Assembly: GCA_028554745.1 (NCBI GenBank)
Contig: JAQOTN010000031.1
Coordinates: 372,001 to 436,000 of the forward strand
From: Blastocrithidia nonstop
Lineage: Eukaryota; Euglenozoa; Kinetoplastea; Trypanosomatida; Trypanosomatidae
Length of the DNA: 64,000 nucleotides
Direction: 5' to 3'
Positions 35,590 to 47,977 of the stretch are shown in pieces; position 1 is the stretch's first letter; the number at the start of each line of letters is the position of its first letter. Under the pieces are notes generated by a model. That model made no database searches, was not told the DNA's origin, and worked only from the letters and a program-made list of their open reading frames with translations. The position numbers and the translations under genes were made by a program.

Positions 35590-38500
35590 ATGAAGTAATC
35601 AGATCAGTAATAAACACTTTTCTACAGCGCGTTAAGCGGCATCACGCAGTATTTGCAAAACACAGTAAATACTTCTTCACCTTTAATTATTCCTATACTT
35701 TGTGCAACTTCTGCGTCATTGCGCAGAACAGCCGAGGACACATTTGATGAGTTGCAATTAACATACAACACGTTGGAGACAAAACTTATTGCTAACAGAA
35801 CGCAATTGAGACGATATCGTAGACTACATGATCCATATTAATAACAGCAATAGTTGTATGGGTGAAATAGTTTTATATTACTTACATATAGCATAGTTAG
35901 CTTTGATGAGTTTCTATTGTCTCGCTGATGGCTTCGCAAACGGGTGTAAATGTGTAATAACGACGTTAACAACATCAATAGAGCGAAACAACATTAGCGT
36001 AATGCAGCACTGTAATTTTTACAGTCATTTCCTGCCTTTCCACGCAATGTTTGCAGAGCATAAAGAAGATATCGCCAATACCAAGATGCATACATGACAA
36101 CGTGTCGATTGTGCCTACGTTATAACGGTGAGGCTGCTGTTTTTATTGACAATACTTGTAATGGAAAGAACAATTAGATTCGAGAGAACGATACTAATAT
36201 CCACTGTAATAGTTGTAACAAGGGTGAAAACACCGACGCAGCAGAAAGCAATTTGTAGAATGTGACACATACACAGTAAATGTCATCAGCTACATCACAA
36301 TGCATTGACATGTCAACAGACAATAATATCAACAACAGCAATAATGGCAGTGTCAATAGCATTAATACAAAAGTCAATAAAAACATCAACGCACAATAAA
36401 TGAATAAAGTAGATAATGCCTCTGACACGTGTCGTAGTTGTTCAAATAATGAAATTGTTTCCTCGACATTACTCAAAGATGCTGATGCTATTACAAATTT
36501 ACAAATGGTATAAAAGACAAACTATACAGTACTCACAAACGAGTAGTCGAAAATGTCATAGTCATTACAAGTTATCTCAGTTGCAGTACCATCACTAGGA
36601 GCTTTACTTTCTGTATAATTCATCGCACAAGTAGAGATAACAAATGCATCACTTGCACTGACGCCGATGCATTACTTTCACTACTTGACCACACCTGTTG
36701 GTCTGCAAACACTGATCATTCGTAACAGTCACATCCCATTACATGAATTAATTAATGTCATGCTAAGCAACGTGCAAACACTAAACAAGCTTCACCTATC
36801 ACAAATGCACATCCCACTTTTGAACACGGCTGCACTGTGTCCTCGTTTGAGAATGTTGTAGGTGAAGAATATCTGCATTCGTCATGAGCCCGTCATCGTA
36901 AACGTTGACGAAGACGTACGTAGAGAAAACATTGATGTTGCAAAAGTACAAGAATGCCTCATGGCATTACCTCTTTCTTCGCTAAACAATTTGGCATGTT
37001 TGTGTGAGTTGCACATTGTAAACGTAAACGAGGCCATTCCATTGTAACGTCTGCACACCTGCAATGCACTACGAACGATTAATCTTAATGGTAGTACAAT
37101 TAACGATACACACATTGCGCACATTGGTTTAATTACTCGTTTGTAGTCTTTATCAGTTTCGCGAACACAGATTACCTCATTGTAGCCATTGTGTGCGTGC
37201 GTGTCATTGCGATCTATACAAGCTTCACGAACACTGATCACTTCACGAGGTATTGCTGGTTTGTAGCATTTATCACATTTGTAGCAACTTGATCTATCCT
37301 ATTCACTCATTACCCATGTCAACATGTTAGCAGCGAGTAAGTCATTGCGAATGATCAATTTGGTCAGTACGTGTGTGAGTGCAAAAGGTATTGCTGGTTT
37401 GGAGAAGATTACTGTGCTTCGTAATTTGTGTGTAGGCAAGAATAAATTGTAAGATGCCAACACGTTAGCCTCTGCACACCATTTACGACAACTGTTCTTG
37501 TAATAAACGTTTATCGACGAGGAAGGGATCAAATAGTTTTATCAATTGACACAGCTGTAGGTGTTAGTACTACGATGAAACCCAGTACGTGATGTAGCAA
37601 TACTATCCTGATGTGTCAAACTGAAGAAATTAGACTTGAAAGGCTCATTGGTAGACACGGCAGGAATTCAAACTCTACACACACTACCATTACTCTCGAC
37701 ACTCATCTTGTCTCACACATTGGTAGATGACATTAGTAGTCTAAGCAGCAGTCCATCCCTTCGTGTGATTGAAATCAAGAAGGGCAATATAGTACATGGA
37801 ATGGGTGTCAAAGGTGTAGGAGATATTGCCACACTGCACTCACTGACACTCACCTAGTGTGGACTTGACAACCTTGACATGCTAGGCTAGTGTAACTGTC
37901 TACGACAACTGAACATGTGAGCGTGTAATTTGTCGTCTGATGGCATTAGGCAGCTATCACGTGCAACACACTTGTAATTTGTTGATTTGGCAAATACACC
38001 TGTTGATGACATTACAACACTGCTACACTGCACAAATATTCGTACATTGATTTTGAACGGCACTTTTATTAAGACTATTGATGGAATTGCGGCATTGCAT
38101 TTACTCTAACGGCTGTAAATTGCACAAACTGCAGTTAACTCTGTGTCTGAGTTACGCTTTTGCACAAGACTTGTACACTTGAACATTTCCTAAACGATGA
38201 TTGACGACGATGGATTTCGTGGAGTTGAATCTTTGCCCTTACTGTAGGTTGTGTTCATGTCAAAGACACACATTACGTGTGTTGGACAACTGGGTTAGTG
38301 TACGCAACTTCACACACTGTATGCACCTTGATGTCTTATTACCTCGTTCGGTTTACAAGGCATTGAGCGTGCAAGGAAGCTTATCAAACTCAATCTTGCC
38401 TACACATCTGTTGACGATAGTCACAATGCTGTACATGTTCTAAGTAAGTTGCACCACTTGCGTAAGCTCAATGTTAACTTTACACACTTGTCATAGAATG

Positions 38501-38607
38501 CAATTCGTCACTTGATACAACATCTACCATTATGTAAAATAAGTCAAACATGTATGTCAAGAGCACCTGTAATCGTTTTGCAACATGCATCACATGAAAT
38601 GCTGTAA
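35590..38607 (+). CDS. Leucine-rich-repeat protein, 1005 aa
   Basis: From about residue 360 to near the end the protein is built of 22-25-residue leucine-rich repeats of the form L..L.L..T.I.D..GI..L, for example LRTINLNGSTINDTHIAHI, LRSIQASRTLITSRGIAGL, LKKLDLKGSLVDTAGIQTL and LEFVDLANTPVDD. Such solenoids bind other proteins. The first 350 residues are Asn/Ser/Cys-rich with no domain I recognise. No signal peptide or membrane segment is evident, so I favour a cytosolic or nuclear protein. Nearly every repeat contains a UAG read as Glu just after the leucine of the repeat (the L-E-x-L pattern), which supports the reassignment. End either UAA at 38605 or the next one at 38614. Confidence 0.85.
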
Positions 38608-39516
38608 AAGCGTTAACGCTCATGTAGAATTGTTAAAATAAACATAAATGAATATTACAATAGTAATCATAAAAATAATTTTTACGTTCTTATCTATAAT
38701 TTACGGTAATGACAAATGTATAAAATGGAAATATATACAATGTAAGTCAAGGTTAATAATATGAGTGCTACTGAAGCTCACTTTAAAAAATATTCCACAT
38801 TACTTGCACAAACACACACACACACATCTGTAAATAATTGATTTTGCGTTCAATCACTTCTTCTACTTTTCTTATAGATTACACTATTTTTTTAAAAAAA
38901 TTTATTTGTTACATTATAATGCCACGTGATAAACTAAACAATATCTTCTTTTTGTTTTTTTCGCTCTATTACATGCATGTTCTGTTGTCATCAAAAAGGG
39001 ATTGAAAAATAGCAACAAAATAACAACAAAAATAACACAAATCTTAAAATCAAGAAAACTATAGTGCGCATGGACATACGCCTACACACCTAAATCTACA
39101 TTCAGTAAACTAAAATTTAATTATTCTTTGCATACATGTTTTTAGCATTTGTTATTAATTTATACTTTTTTTGCGGTTAATATCTTGTGCTTTCGTTCTA
39201 CACTTCTAAATTTATTTACCACATCTTTCGTTGAGCATTTTTTTAGTTTATTTGTTTTATAAAGATTGCTGTCTTTTGTACTATAATCTACTTTTACTAT
39301 ATATTGCATTGCTACTGAAACAAACTTTCCATTTCCTACTATTTTCTCTTTTGTGATATGTGCACATATTTGCGTAAATGAAATCAGACAATCAATATTT
39401 TATTATTTTCTTGTGCAACCCATTTTAGATATAAGTGCAAATCAAAGCACTTTCTGCACGATATACTGATCTTTTCTCATTTTCATTTTTGAAAAAACAC
39501 GTTTTTTTACATAAGT

Positions 39517-39571
<55 letters not shown>

Positions 39572-41327
39572 TTTTGACTTTACGTTTTGAAATAAGTTTG
39601 ATGTGTAATAATGTAAATACACCATTTTTGGTTGGACAAACGAATTACACCAAAAAACAGGTAATGTAACCAATTTTAATAAAACAGGTGTAGGTAATAG
39701 AAATATGTTCGGCTTTTACAATCACTTTGTTTTAACAATAAGGAAAGTAGATTAACGTGTCAGGAAAAAAAATTTTGTCTAATTATAATAATAAAATAAT
39801 GTGTAGAATCAAAAAAAATAAATAATTACATTAATGATGCAGCTAGTACGTAATGCCTAGAATATTATATTTTTTCTTTTGTTACATGAAGCCAAGATGT
39901 ATTGTATAACGTTTCTTTTCTATACAAGCGTGTTTTATGAGTATTTCGGTTATATAAGCTTCCGTTGTTACACATATGTTTTCACTTTTTGTTATCTATT
40001 CTAAAAAACTAAGTGCATGGCTTAGCACTGTCCTTTATTATCTAATTAGTTTATTTGACAGCCTTTACTTTACGGTATTCAGGCTGCAACAAAAATATTG
40101 CTTCCGTATTTTTTGTCATTAATAACAAAGCACGAAAGAATTACTCGTTTTACTTTTTTCGTTCCTTTTTTTTTTGCGAAATGTAATAAAACAAAATAAT
40201 AGAAGTTGTAATCTTAAGAGTTGTAGAATGTGAGGTGAACTAAAATTGTTTACGTATTGTATTTTATGCTAAACGATTACCGAGGAAAAACCCACTAAAT
40301 GTTGTTAGTTTTTAAGTTTGTGCTAGGCATATCAAAAACGTATGTTTAGAATTTGTCATCATTATTGTTATTATCTGTTTGCTGCTGCATCTGATATTAC
40401 TGTAATCGATTTTTTGCAAATGATTTTTCAATAATGAACGCATTGACTTCACGACTAACTTTCTTCTCTTACGTTAATGTTCCTTATGTCAGAAACGAGA
40501 TGTATATATATTTGTAATGTGCGCCTCTGCTACTGTTATATATAGTTGTATGTAATGCACGCTGGGGCACAAAGAAAATAATAATGAGCATTATTTGCAG
40601 TTTGACGATTTGTGATAAAAAAAGTTTGTTAGCTACATTACTTATATTATATTTTCGTTGAAGAAAGTGCGTATATTACATAGCAATAATAAATTTACTT
40701 TAATTTAGTAAATAATATAGGAAAAAAGTACATATTTATAAATTGTAATGTCTATGTTGTTATTTTGCGTGTGCTAAGTGTTTGCCGGTATAGGTGCAAC
40801 GAATTGTTTATATGTGCATGTGTGAAAAGGTGGCCCGTTGGCCTATTTGTATTATAGTTATTAATTTTAATACTAAAAAAATGATCTATGCATAATTCTA
40901 TTGTTTTCAAAGCTGTACTACTATAATATGCATCTTTTACTTTAACTTTGTATTTCAAGAGACATTTGTTGTCAATCAAATTGAAAAGACGATTAGCAGC
41001 AAATCAAGTGAAGTAAAAGATAGTGTGTGCAATATTTTGTTGTTTTCATTAGTAGTAGTAAATATAGAGCACATCTCGTGCGATAATAATAACATCAATA
41101 TACATGATGCAATACGCTTACTTTTCGCTAATGCTATTGTGTTTTTTCTTTTATACTTTTGTTGACATAAAAACACAATGATACTTTTTTCTTTGTATTT
41201 GTTCATGCGCATTGTAGTGCACGTACGCAATATTAATACAGCAGTGACTGTAATTAGAAAATATAAACAACATTGCTTTTTTTTGAGTAATAATAGACCA
41301 GAAAAAAAATAGGGACTGATATCAAGC
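38608..41327. other. Long AT-rich spacer with a TA microsatellite
   Basis: 2.7 kb without a supported gene on either strand. Contains the (TA)n tract listed separately. T-rich sequence near 41272-41300 with AGs may be the splice-acceptor region of bL36m. Confidence 0.55.
39519..39567. repeat. (TA)n microsatellite
   Basis: About 49 bases of perfect TA repeat inside a non-coding spacer. Confidence 0.95.
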
Positions 41328-41885
41328 ATGTTTAGATAGAGCAGCATTTTGTGTTATATTGCTACTACTCGAATAGTACTCAATTTTTTCCCTCTAGGAT
41401 ACGTTTGTGGACCGAAAAACAAATCTATTGTTGCACCACTCAACAATTTTGAAGGTAAAGTGACAAATTATGTTCCACCAGTAACAGGTGATGCCAAACA
41501 GTACACTAATTTCGTTCATCGTAACAAGTTAAAGCTATATTGCGAACATTGCAAGTTTGCCTGATTGCATGACACCCTCACCGTTCGCTGCCCTGCAAAC
41601 CCAGATGAGCACAACCAGCGTGAAATCTGACTACCGCCAACGTGAATGTGAGGCAAGCAGCAGCCGTATAAATATTACGATTACATGCCTGTAAGTGTCA
41701 ACCCACGTACAAATGCATTGCTTGCCCGCGAAGATGCGAAGAGCATGAACAATGAGCGACGCTCTCAGGGCTTGACAACCTACACACGCAGAGTGACAAC
41801 AGATCATCAAGGCATGTCTCGAGCTGTGAGTGGAATAGGTATGTTCAACCAGCGGTGAAAGACACGTTTTCCATTTCCTACTTAA
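41328..41885 (+). CDS. Mitochondrial ribosomal protein bL36m, extended, 185 aa
   Basis: Large-subunit mitoribosomal protein. The core KLKLYCEHCKFAWLHDTLTV then RCPANPDEHNQRE carries the bL36 zinc pattern C-x2-C ... C ... H followed by Gln-Arg, as in the small bacterial L36. Bacterial L36 is about 38 residues; here it is embedded in 185, with kinetoplastid-style extensions on both sides. N-terminus MFRESSILCYIATTRIV could target mitochondria (one UAG is read as Glu). UGA is read as Trp at several sites (KFAWLHD, IWLPPTWMWG). The start ATG at 41328 is the first after a T-rich tract. A strong pyrimidine-AG (41383-41397) lies inside the coding part, see findings. Confidence 0.78.
41383..41397 (+). 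promoter_or_regulatory. Internal pyrimidine tract plus AG (possible cryptic acceptor)
   Basis: TTTTTTCCCTCTAG within the N-terminal coding region of bL36m. It looks as good as any acceptor in the window, but no in-frame ATG follows it soon, so use there would remove the start. Probably unused, or an alternative site. Confidence 0.35.
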
Positions 41886-42815
41886 GCAAATAAAGAGAAT
41901 GTCAGACAAAAAATTACTTTAAACAAAACGGAAATAAAAAGTTGATTTGCTGCAAGATGGTGGGTTTTTTTTTTTGCAAACAGTAATGTCATATATAGGT
42001 TGTGTTTTTTCAGTATACATTTTTTACATACTTTTTTTCAGTAAATAGGCTTCTTTTGTTATCACAAAACATTTTTTCGAAAAATTTCGTTTATGTGTAC
42101 ACAAGTGTAATTACATGCACATATACAAAGACACAAAGACGCATAAATAATATGTGCAGTATAATCAATTTAAGTGTTATTGAACCAGCTATCATTGAAT
42201 TATTTTCTTTGTACACACACAATACATAATTTAATTTCTTCTGTTTCTGTGTTCACAAAGTATTGAGTGCCTATACTACCGTTTATATTTAGTGATGTTG
42301 CCATTACTATCATTTATTGTAAATTCAAACAACTAGTATGGTGCATTATTTATGCATCTGCTTTCTTATGTTCAATTACAACATAGTAAATAGAGTGTTT
42401 AATAAAAACAATATACTATTGTGTTTTTATAATGATTAAGAAAACAGCTAACTTTATTGATTTGTTGTTATTACTCATATTTTGCTTATTTCAACAAACA
42501 CATTTTCTGTTGTATAGATATATTTTTTGTTAAGCAGTATTGCCGTAGTCAGCACACACGTAAACATACAACTGTAATATTATTTAAGTTTGTTTTTTGT
42601 CTCTACACATTTTATAATCTGTGCATTAAGTTCACACAGATTTGAGCACGTTGACACAAATTGAAATATTTACATCATTGCAATATTGAACTTACACTTC
42701 AACACTAGCTAGACACACTAATATACGTGTATACTGCATTTAGCATTGTAATAGTATTTTGTACACTACAAGAATAAAGTACTACAAATAATTTATAAAA
42801 GTAACGAAAACAATT
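41886..42815. other. AT-rich spacer
   Basis: No coding-like frame; T-rich. Leads to the twin-CX9C gene. Confidence 0.55.
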
Positions 42816-43190
42816 ATGAGTGCAGATCCATAAGTAAATGTCAAGCCATAGAGGTTGAGTGGCGGCAACATCATTCACAACGTCATTTACACTCACACCG
42901 ATGGCAATGAGCTGTAAATCTTGTCTAATTGGCACGATACAGGTGTAACACGATAATACGATCAAACGCTTGTGCGACCAGCATCGCGTTCGCTTTCACG
43001 ACATCACCCGTGTTCGTAACTAAACAGGAAACTAATTGAGTGTTCATAGAAGTGTGCGCCGTAGATGCGATTAGGTGGTCGTAGTGCAATATGCTATCAA
43101 TAACGTCAAAGTTTGATGCGGTGTTTTGTGAAAAATAAGGACTGAAATGAGAGTAAAGATGCAAAACACTCTTGACTCAAATGATGGTAA
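42816..43190 (+). CDS. Twin CX9C (CHCH-type) protein, 124 aa
   Basis: Two exact C-x9-C motifs, CSELNRKLIEC and CYQERQSLMRC, sit on consecutive helices separated by KCAPEMRLGGRSAI. This is the disulfide-linked helical hairpin of small intermembrane-space proteins (respiratory-complex subunits or COX assembly factors imported by Mia40/Erv1). The frame needs UAA/UAG as Glu at many sites (SADPEVNVKPE, NELEILSN, IECSEKCAPEMR) and UGA as Trp near the end. Start MSADPEVN at 42816; stop UAA at 43188, with another at 43215. No long presequence, as usual for the class. Which complex it serves is unknown. Overlapping frames on the other strand are shadows. Confidence 0.75.
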
Positions 43191-43720
43191 AGCACTTTTT
43201 ACACTAACAATATATAAGCTGTAAAATTACCTCACATATTATCGTTACTAACATTCCATTCTCTTCTTTATTTGTATATACAATTGTGAATATTGAAGTA
43301 GTGCACTAATTATGAAAAGGTTGTACATTTGCAAATGTGTACATAAAAGTACATTTATCAAAATACCTAACGTGTCTTTGCAGAAAACATACTTTTGCAC
43401 AGCTGGTATAATATGCTACTGACCTATTCTTTGTTTTACTATAAATGTTTCTAATCAAGTAAATATGTAAAGCGTTTACTTGACATTTTGTATTTTTATG
43501 TAATACATCACTCAACTGAATGGTAGTTTTTACACTCTTTTTTGTTTGTAACAATATATACATTTTCTACTTACCTTTTCGTTTTGTCTATTTATCTTTA
43601 CTCTGTGTGTACTATCGATAGCAAAGCATTAGCACGAATTAGCGTAAAAGCACAACGCGAACATACAAAATACAAGTTGTTTTGTTTTTATTTTATACAT
43701 ATCTTGACATACATTACTGT
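43191..43720. other. AT-rich spacer
   Basis: Non-coding by composition. Ends in the acceptor tract of the next gene. Confidence 0.5.
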
Positions 43721-43746
43721 TTATTTTACTCTATTTTTTTTTTTAG
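43721..43746 (+). promoter_or_regulatory. Predicted trans-splice acceptor of the gene at 43794
   Basis: Pyrimidine tract with a run of about twelve T ending in TAG at 43746, 47 bases before the ATG. The strongest acceptor-like site in the window. Confidence 0.65.
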
Positions 43747-43793
43747 ATATTCATACTTTTTACTTTCGTTTGGCACGTCAACTGTAGCACACA

Positions 43794-44267
43794 ATGATAC
43801 GACGAACATTTCCAGCGGTCAGCTTCACCACCTCGCACAGAGCGCTCATGCTTAGCAGAAACAAACCATTGTTAAGCATGGAGATGCACTCTAGTGATCG
43901 ATTCAAGGCAGCGTGGGATGACTTACCTATGCATATGATGGGCTTTTCTCACAAAGAGTGCTATGAGTGGTATTGGAGATTGATGTATCAACTTGGTTTA
44001 CGTGATTGCTACCGTTTCACAAAGATTCGTTGTGTACTGAACTGGATGTGCTTTTTCACGTATGCCTACCTGTTCTACTTGTCAGCGTTTTTTGGCACAT
44101 TCTATCATGTGGCCTTTCAAGACTGGCCTGATTACTTCAAGCGTGAAAATGCACGTGAATATGCGTTGGCACATGGAGCAGATGTGTGGGCTGGTGATGG
44201 CAAGTTTATTCGTCCATACTTTCACATCAACCCACCCATGTTCACTATGACAGAAGAAGATCTGTAA
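43794..44267 (+). CDS. Small mitochondrial membrane protein, likely respiratory-chain subunit, no recoded codons, 157 aa
   Basis: N-terminus MIRRTFPAVSFTTSHRALML is Arg/Ser-rich without acids, like a mitochondrial presequence. One aromatic membrane helix is visible (about residues 82-108, LNWMCFFTYAYLFYLSAFFG). The rest is rich in Tyr, Trp, Phe and His. I do not recognise the family with certainty; size, presequence and single helix fit a nuclear-coded subunit of an oxidative phosphorylation complex. Unusually here, all Trp are UGG and all Glu are GAA/GAG; no UGA, UAG or UAA occurs before the stop. The stop UAA at 44265 is backed by another in-frame UAA at 44277. Avoiding recoded codons is expected of highly expressed genes in this code. 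Confidence 0.82.
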   Translation: MIRRTFPAVSFTTSHRALMLSRNKPLLSMEMHSSDRFKAAWDDLPMHMMGFSHKECYEWYWRLMYQLGLRDCYRFTKIRCVLNWMCFFTYAYLFYLSAFFGTFYHVAFQDWPDYFKRENAREYALAHGADVWAGDGKFIRPYFHINPPMFTMTEEDL

Positions 44268-45604
44268 CGAACTGAGTAACGACATGAAGTAAATAAAAAA
44301 GTTACCATTTATTTTCATTTGTGATACGTTATTTTTTCCTTGAAGAGCTAAATACAATTATTTGTTTTATTTATTTAGTTTTACAATTTCAACTAAAACT
44401 TTCTTTCTATATTTTTTTATATTATCAATGATTTTACTACGTTTATTATTATAGCATCGTTTTGTAGCATCTGTTTTTACTTTCATTTCATTTCACTCTT
44501 ATCACATTTATATACACAATTTACGTTCACATACACACAAATACTGATACCTATCTTTATTTTATTTTTTGCTTGTTTCAGTAGCGATCGAATCTTCTCT
44601 TTTCCTTTCTGTTTCTTTACGTAAATGACTGTCATTGACGTAAACACTAAACAATACACACAATATTTACAAACGTAAAAATAATGTAAAGAATTAAGTT
44701 TAAGATAGCAAAAAAAGGTGATATTAATGAATATTTGTTTAGAGATCTTATTTAATTTGTATTTGTGTTTTAGTAGTCAATAGCAACATTGTATATTTAT
44801 TAGTATCAATTACTGATTTACGCAAAGTAAAACTGATCAGAAAGACGAATAGATAGAGAGATTACGATAAAGTGCATTGAAAAAAAAAGGTTGAAGGCTT
44901 ATGTCATTGCAACGAGGAAGGTAAAATAGAAACTACGTGTACTTTCTCATTTGACATAACAGCAACTGAAAATAAAAGTACTTGCTAGTTTAGTGCAAAT
45001 ATAAAAGAAATGACTATTGTTTTTCCTTACATTGATTATTTTTTGTAGAATGAACAATATGTAAAATTATCACACAATGCGCTTTTATGCGCAATGTAGG
45101 AAGTGCAATCAGAGTATTTAGCAAAGTTGCAGACGTATTACTGTAAATTTATTTGCAGCAAAATGTATGTGACAATAAAATAGAATCAACTTCTTGTTTT
45201 TTTATCTAATACTCTTGTTTTTTGCTTTTTCTTTTTTCCCTATCAAACTTCATTTGCAAAATATTTGTATTTACATGCATACACTCCAACAATTACTATT
45301 TCTGTTCGCAGTTATCGACTCATTCAGACGCAGTTAGTGAGTAACGAGTTTTTTTTGCATCCGTTATAATTAAAATATAGTATAAAAGCTACATTTGGAC
45401 GATACAAACAGCGCAATATAAAAAACACAAAATCTGAAATATTGTAAAACACATCAACACTATTATTATACTTGAAAAAAAGCGGCATATTTGGTTGTCA
45501 AACAGTTAAAATCGCATCAATTTTTTGCACGTCTATCGTTCTTATTTCTTTTTCTCACCTTTTTGTTAGAGAGTATATTATTGTGTAACGTATTCGTTTA
45601 CACA
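44268..45604. other. AT-rich spacer
   Basis: 1.3 kb, no supported gene. Confidence 0.55.
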
Positions 45605-47278
45605 ATGTTCACGGTACGCTGCCCATCTACCTTGCTGTGACACCCATCTGTACATCATAGTTTACTACTGCTTCGTGCATTACAACTGAAACATACACTT
45701 GTCTTGACAAATGAAAGTAACATTGATTAATATAGCAGTAATAGAAGTAATAATAGTTATGACAAAAACAAAACTGTTTAGACAATGTCGTCACAAGCGT
45801 TGCAAGTTGCAAAATTACCGTATACGTTATTGTCTCAGATCGACATGCAGCTCAGCATTACATGAAATGAGCATCACAATAACATAAACACACATAGTAA
45901 TGATCACAGATTATAAGCTTTGCCTAACGCAAATGTGTCATTACATCACAATCGTCAAAACAAAGATAAAAATATAAAAGATCTCAATTTTTGTAGAACA
46001 GTGTACAGTCCATAGCACATTATACATTTACTATTTGCAAATGACATGTCAAATAATAAATTTAGTTGTAAAAGTGACTTTGACAAAAATAGATAGTAGT
46101 AAGTGCAACTGCGAACGTGTTAGTTATAAAGAGTCAATAGGTAACGACCATATGTACAAGAATTGGCCAATAATATTTTCCCTGATAGCAGCAACACAAT
46201 GTATAACAAACTACGTTTAGCGCTGCCAAATTACTTGTAAACATGTGTGGTGTGTAATCACATTTACAGTGCCATTGATGTATTATTGGTGGCACTAAGC
46301 ACCAATGACATGGAACAAATACGCAGAATGCATGCGTGATTGATGGACAATGTAGCTCAACTTGACTTTGCATTGAATAAAGATAACTATGATAATGATG
46401 ACAACAACGAACAAAAAGAAGACGAGTTATAAACACAACAAGATGCAATGAATGGATCAGCTCATACGTTTGATGCTACACATACTAAGTATTTACAGTC
46501 AAAAGAGAACAACAAAGCATTAGGCAATATTAGCCACAATATAATAAAGTAAAACAACAGTCATGGTGGTGGTGATGGTGTGGGCTGCCATAATTGCTTG
46601 ACGTTGAGTACTTGACCGTTATTTGCATTATTGAGCTTTTTGATTGAGTAGTGTGGACTTTTACTCTCACCATTTCCGTGCTTGTCTATAACGTATGATG
46701 CACTTCTACATCATTCATGCAAACACAGCTACAACAGAAAGAATAATGTGAAGTAGTGGCAATATTTGTAAAACGAAAAGAAGCAAGTAAGTTAAGAGCA
46801 GTACACTCACAACACAATATAGCAACGTCAAAGCAAACACATTAGTGGTAAGAGCAACAAATTATGCTAAAAATGCATCGAGTCATAGATGATACAACGT
46901 CACTATCGCTTTATACAGCGTACAGTTTCCGCATATGCTAATACTAATCGTTTTCTTACTGCTAATAATACTACCACCAATGTAGATGCTATCAAAGATG
47001 CACATATTGACAGTAATAACGATTGTAGTAAAGATGATCAAATTTCCGCAACCAGAAATGTCAAAGATAATCACAAATAGCTGTCTATAGCATATCCACA
47101 ACGCCATTTCCTGTTTGATGTACAACGTCGTATTGCAAATTACACTACTGGTGTATACGAGCAAAGTGTGCAAAATGTTACCACAGACGGCGGCGCAGTC
47201 AATGTACGAATGCAAAGTGGCAGACTAGGTATGCAAAGTGTGCCGGCACACCTGCCATGGCCTTTTCAAAAACATTAA
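45605..47278 (+). CDS. Unknown protein, possibly mitochondrial, 557 aa
   Basis: Not recognised. The start MFTVRCPSTLLWHPSVHH is basic and hydrophobic, compatible with mitochondrial import. The middle is Asn/Asp/Ser-rich with isolated pairs CVVCNH, CHNC and CEKC, and a helical stretch SAIDVLLVALSTNDMEQIRR. The C-terminal 70 residues are more ordered (PQRHFLFDVQRRIANYT, ending AHLPWPFQKH). The frame is continuous for 558 codons under the recoded reading and ends where composition drops to AT-rich spacer. An open frame alone is weak evidence in this code; the mixed composition and clean ends make a gene likely. It lies in a run of mitochondrial genes. Confidence 0.6.
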
Positions 47279-47977
47279 TCAGCGCTTTCACTACAAACGC
47301 AAAGAATGAATAGTAAGTAATATTTTGTAATTACGTAAAAGTATTTTTTCTTTTTTTACTTACGCTTGTCTATGAAATGACACTAATACGCTCTGCGCAT
47401 TAATATATTTTTTATGAATACAGTGAGGTAAAATGTAATGATAGTATTTTAGGTTCTGTTTAGTCAGTATGCTAAGCTGTTGGGCTCATAAACACATTTC
47501 AATGCTTGTTTGTTCAAAATGAATACGTTATATGTGCGTTAAACTTATTTGCATGTAAAAAACAACAAGTTACATTCTTGATTTTTTAGTTAATCAATAA
47601 AATAAAAACGTTTTGTTTTCAAACTTGTAGTTACTTGTCAAAAAAATATATATCGACAATAAAAAATAACTTTTGTTGATAATAGTAATTTATCGAATAT
47701 ATTTTTTTCTTCTGTATTTGCAACTCTCACTACGTGCACTTAATTTGCTCAACTAACTGTGCTGTCGTTGGCGTTGTTGTTGATTAATACTAAATTTATT
47801 TTTTTTGAGCCAAAAGAAAGTGACCCAAAGAGAAAGCTGGTAAAGCAAGATAAGACATACGGTAAAAGGTGTTAAGAGTTGTGTGGCTGTCACATTTACA
47901 TTACGCTACCTTTTATTTTTACAGACATACGTATATTTAAATACAAATAATCATTAAGCATTATACATAACGACACG
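47279..47977. other. AT-rich spacer
   Basis: No gene seen. Short T runs upstream of mL43 may serve trans-splicing. Confidence 0.5.

Noticed and set aside
39519-39567. TA repeat as a replication origin or centromere signal
   Set aside because: A simple microsatellite without further support.
42838-43224. Plus-strand frame starting MSSHRGWVAAT, and two minus-strand frames over the same stretch
   Set aside because: The alternative frame from 42816 carries two exact CX9C motifs and clean ends, so these are shadows.
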